Shown: piece by piece, positions 62,401 to 64,000 of the stretch | How positions within the stretch are numbered: the first letter of the stretch is position 1 | Layout: every line of letters starts with the position of its first letter | Translations under genes and position numbers: made by a program | Notes under the pieces: generated by a model | The model's input: only the letters and a program-made list of their open reading frames with translations | Told to the model about the DNA's origin: nothing | The model's database searches: none | DNA from: Marinobacter sp. BW6 | GTDB lineage: Bacteria; Pseudomonadota; Gammaproteobacteria; Pseudomonadales; Oleiphilaceae | Reading direction: 5' to 3' | NCBI RefSeq assembly: GCF_008107725.1 | Contig: NZ_VIRN01000064.1 | Coordinates: 1,178,001-1,242,000, forward strand | DNA: 64,000 nt

Positions 62401-62695
62401 CGGCCTGTTCGCATTGGCGGGCAAAATCGGCGTTTTCCGCCAGAAATCCGTAGCCCGGATGGACCGCATCGCAGCCATGGGCCGTTGCCAGATCTACCAG
62501 TTGCGTCCCATCAAGGTAGGCCTTCACGCCACGGCCCGTTAAAGCTACTGCCTCATCGGCCATACGGGTATGCAGACTCGTGGCATCGTCTTCAGAGAAC
62601 ACGGTTACTGCCCGTATACCAAGTTCGCTGCAGGCTCTGGCAAGGCGGATCGCGATTTCACCGCGATTGGCTATCAGTACGGAGCGGAAAGTCAT
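59414..62695 (-). CDS. Single-chain biotin-dependent acyl-CoA carboxylase
   Basis: A 1093-residue fusion of all three parts of an acyl-CoA carboxylase. Biotin carboxylase occupies about 1-450 (IANRGEIAIRLARAC, GGGGRGMRAV, EANPRIQVEHTITEE). A biotin carrier domain carries Lys522 in EAMKMEF. A carboxyltransferase of about 480 residues follows (GGRPSDTD, GPAMIEGGG, DTPGFMVGPDAEKQ). It resembles the fused long-chain/propionyl-type carboxylases rather than the four-subunit AccABCD. The last 20 or so residues beyond RAWLVRGL are encoded by a 13-bp inverted repeat and look like an added tail. Only nine bases from the convergent gene. Confidence 0.92.
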   Translation of the reverse strand: MTFRSVLIANRGEIAIRLARACSELGIRAVTVFSEDDATSLHTRMADEAVALTGRGVKAYLDGTQLVDLATAHGCDAVHPGYGFLAENADFARQCEQAGLVFIGPSPDVLEEFGDKSAARTLAERCDVPLIKGINKPVSLSEARAFLNEHGALMLKAIAGGGGRGMRAVHTEAELEQAFQRCQSEAQSAFGSGSLYIEQLIGRARHIEIQIVGDGTGAVSHLWERDCSLQRRNQKLIEIAPSPSLDASIRDAMIDCALRLASSINYRGLGTFEFLVDQDQPGRFYFMEANPRIQVEHTITEEITGVDLVQTQLKLLAGHSLADLALESAPPARGFAIQARINSETLHADGHATAATGTLSTYEPPSGPGLRVDGYGYAGYSISPSFDSLLAKLVAHGSDYPSTLRRLYRALCEFRLNGVSSNIGLLQNLIRHPSVESWAVTTRFVEDHLEFLIPEETSTAHPNLHFGNTLAAEAAESPKAKPAPAGTIGIEAPSSGTVVSIDVVPGDAVAVGDPIAVLEAMKMEFVVKATQSGIVHTVAAEPGATVSEGQALAYLEPAEVDASGIQSEEAVDLQYVRADLAEVLERHDLLTNERRPAAVAKRRKKAQRTARENVEDLLDPDSFNEYGALALAAQRRQRSVDKLVEMSPADGLITAIGSVNARDFGAEAARCATMAYDYTVFAGTQGLANHRKADRILALAEQWRIPLVLFAEGGGGRPSDTDTNGVSFLDCHTFVSMARLSGRVPTLGIVSGRCYAGNAALLGCCDTIIATKDANLGMAGPAMIEGGGLGRFSPEEVGPVSVMGPNGVIDILVENEAEAVRVAKQYLSYFQGPLEDWQCEDQRHLRHLIPENRMRVYDIRQVIETFADQDSFLELRQQFSPGLITALVRIEGRPMGLIANNPAYLGGAVDANAGDKAARFMQLCNAHNLPILSLCDTPGFMVGPDAEKQATIRHVSRMFVAAANLTVPFFTVILRKAYGLGAQAMAAGSMLTPFFTAAWPSGEFGPMGWEGAVRLGFAKELAAQPDEESRKTMFDAFVAKAYEQGKALNVASYLEIDAVIDPQETRAWLVRGLNSTSAGDPGGRGNGRFVDTW
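59440..59474. repeat. 13-bp perfect inverted repeat inside the carboxylase 3' end
   Basis: TTCCACGTCCGCC and GGCGGACGTGGAA around a 9-base loop, between convergent genes. Acts perhaps as terminator or mRNA 3' stabiliser although translated as the carboxylase tail; no T run. Confidence 0.6.
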
Positions 62696-62817
62696 GATGC
62701 CTGGTTCCCCGGGGTGTGATTCTTATTTTGGGCGACAGAAGTCACCATCCTAGGAACGGTGCCCGGATGAGGCAAATGAATTTGTTTGTGGGTTGGTTAT
62801 AAATCTGGTTGATGGAT

Positions 62818-63735
62818 TCAGGTCGTCGCGGTTTGAGCTGTTGTCCTGTTGCTGATCCTGAGCCCAAGAATAACCATGAATGCTCCCAGCCAGATGCTTA
62901 CCGAGTAGTCTTCCCTGAACCAGACAACGCCAATCAGCAAGCCAAACACAGCAGCTACTGCGCCAAGCTGGCTATAGAAAACCGGGTTGGAGCGCCGCTG
63001 GAGTTCAAAGGCGCAGAGGTAGGTCAGCGCGGTCAGGAGGCCTTGCAGAACGACAATACCGAGGAGATAGAAACCTGTGCTTTCCGGAAAAATGGGCGTC
63101 CCGGTCAGGCCTGCGAACAGGCCAAGCGTTAAAGCGGATGCCAGTAGCGTGCCTGATGCGAGGATCATGGGCTTTACTGCATCAGGCCATGCCACTGAAC
63201 GGTAGACGTTACCGATAGACAGCATGGCCGGGATGATCAGGCCCATGGCAAACCACAGTAGGTTAGGGCTGCTGATCTCGGAATGGCGTTGCAGCACGAT
63301 CCAGGTGCAGGCAATGACCGCAATCGATAGCCCTGCCAGTTTGATCCAGCTGCGTTTTTCGAGCCCCATGCCAGTGGCGATCAGAAACGTAAATATTGGT
63401 GGCAGGGCATACATGATGCCCGTGAATCCTGCCCCCAGTTTTGTCACCAGATAAAACCCGATGACATTCGGGACCGCGATACCGGTCAAACCGCTGATAA
63501 GAAAATAGCGGCTCAGGCGACGTTCCAGCAGAGAGCGGCGTTTCTGGGAGCACAACAGCAGAACGGCTCCTGCAATAAGCGTTTGCCAGAAGGCATAAGT
63601 GACGGCCGGCATACCCTGGGATGTTGCTGCTTTTGCCAGCGCCAGCATCAAGGCGATCAGGAATCCATTGGCCAGCAGGAGGGTCCAAACTGCGGCCTGG
63701 GGTGGGAAAAGCGCACGCTGCGCAGAGGCTATCAT
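62818..63735 (-). CDS. EamA/DMT-family membrane transporter
   Basis: A 305-residue inner-membrane protein with about ten transmembrane helices and two EamA repeats (first repeat WTLLLANGFLIALMLALAKAA; second WFAMGLIIPAMLSIGNVYRSVAWP). It ends RISNRTTAQTATT. ATG 63735 with CGGAG upstream is preferred; an in-frame start at 63834 would add 33 polar residues that do not look like EamA. Divergent from a LysR gene, its likely regulator. Substrate unknown. Confidence 0.8.
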   Translation of the reverse strand: MIASAQRALFPPQAAVWTLLLANGFLIALMLALAKAATSQGMPAVTYAFWQTLIAGAVLLLCSQKRRSLLERRLSRYFLISGLTGIAVPNVIGFYLVTKLGAGFTGIMYALPPIFTFLIATGMGLEKRSWIKLAGLSIAVIACTWIVLQRHSEISSPNLLWFAMGLIIPAMLSIGNVYRSVAWPDAVKPMILASGTLLASALTLGLFAGLTGTPIFPESTGFYLLGIVVLQGLLTALTYLCAFELQRRSNPVFYSQLGAVAAVFGLLIGVVWFREDYSVSIWLGAFMVILGLRISNRTTAQTATT

Positions 63736-63858
63736 CACCAAGTGCTCCGGGTTGTGAGGGGATATCACCAGGAACCAGTTTGCCGGAATTGATTCAGTTG
63801 ATAACCGGGCGCATTCGAACAATACTCCTTCCAAATCAGAAATAATCGGGAGTATTCA

Positions 63859-64000
63859 GTGGCCACCGACAAGCTGGTAGCGATGAGCATCTTCAGACGC
63901 GTTGCAGAGCTGGGCAGTTTTACCCGGGCAGCGGACGACCTGGAGATCACCGCGGCGACGGTCAGCAAACACATTGCTTTTCTGGAGCGAGACCTCGATA
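63859..64000 (+). CDS. LysR-family transcriptional regulator (3' partial)
   Basis: First 47 residues of a LysR regulator cut by the right edge. GTG 63859 has GGGAG six bases upstream. The visible part is the helix-turn-helix: KLVAMSIFRRVAELGSFTRAADDLEITAATVSKHIAFLERDLD. Divergent from the EamA transporter gene. Confidence 0.85.
   Translation, partial: MATDKLVAMSIFRRVAELGSFTRAADDLEITAATVSKHIAFLERDLD

Noticed and set aside
1..64000. tRNA, rRNA, CRISPR, insertion sequences, phage genes, att sites
   Set aside because: I looked for cloverleaf-like segments, regular spaced repeats, transposase or integrase motifs and found none.

Overview
This 64 kb window reads as the chromosome of a marine gammaproteobacterium, most likely Marinobacter or a close relative. 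The basis is the gene content: a CYP153-type P450 with ferredoxin and an AraC regulator, a polyhydroxyalkanoate (PHA) set, a BCCT osmolyte transporter, dimethylglycine-dehydrogenase-like and folate C1 genes, and several small DUF families. Base composition looks moderately GC-rich throughout. I saw no rRNA or tRNA gene, insertion sequence, prophage, CRISPR array or origin. The window starts inside a peptide/nickel-type ABC permease gene and ends inside a LysR regulator gene.

Layout. 0-5.4 kb: an ABC peptide importer (two permeases and a fused double ATPase) and two alpha/beta hydrolases. 5.4-11.4 kb: SDR protein, glutathione transferase, patatin-like lipase, BCCT transporter, threonine aldolase, YqeY. 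11.5-15.9 kb: ohrR-ohr peroxide defence, a putative outer-membrane barrel, a VWA protein, a membrane J-domain protein and a periplasmic solute-binding protein. 15.9-20.3 kb: PHA metabolism (phaC, phaB, phaZ and a 2OG-Fe(II) oxygenase translationally coupled to phaZ). 20.3-25.7 kb: mtgA, a NADAR protein, tenA, a LysR/EamA exporter pair, a DsbA-like protein and DUF4112. 25.7-28.8 kb: the alkane-oxidation type module (AraC regulator, 2Fe-2S ferredoxin, CYP153-like P450). 28.9-32.1 kb: cytosine use (codB, a PucR-like regulator, codA), with a good sigma-54 promoter match in front of codB.

32.4-40.4 kb is a folate-dependent demethylation block. A GcvT/DmdA-like methyltransferase, a MetF-like reductase and formate-THF ligase run on the plus strand. 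They face a GlxA/AraC-type regulator and an 856-residue dimethylglycine-dehydrogenase-like FAD/GcvT fusion on the minus strand. Together they could strip methyl groups from an onium compound (dimethylglycine, betaine or DMSP-like) and oxidise them to formate. 40.5-53 kb holds a diguanylate cyclase, a cysteine-less racemase/isomerase-family protein, small membrane proteins, a MocR/PNPOx pair, an enolase-superfamily enzyme, an alkylsulfatase lipoprotein, a homocysteine methyltransferase, a LysR/DUF1127 pair and a CPA2 antiporter.

54-59.4 kb is an envelope cluster: a BamA/TamA-family barrel, a PEGA/Sel1-like coiled-coil protein, a DUF4105 lipoprotein and a Cys-rich coiled-coil periplasmic protein. 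I consider it the best candidate for an undescribed system, together with the demethylation block. The window closes with a single-chain biotin-dependent acyl-CoA carboxylase and a divergent EamA/LysR pair. All assignments come from reading motifs and family resemblance; no database search was run.
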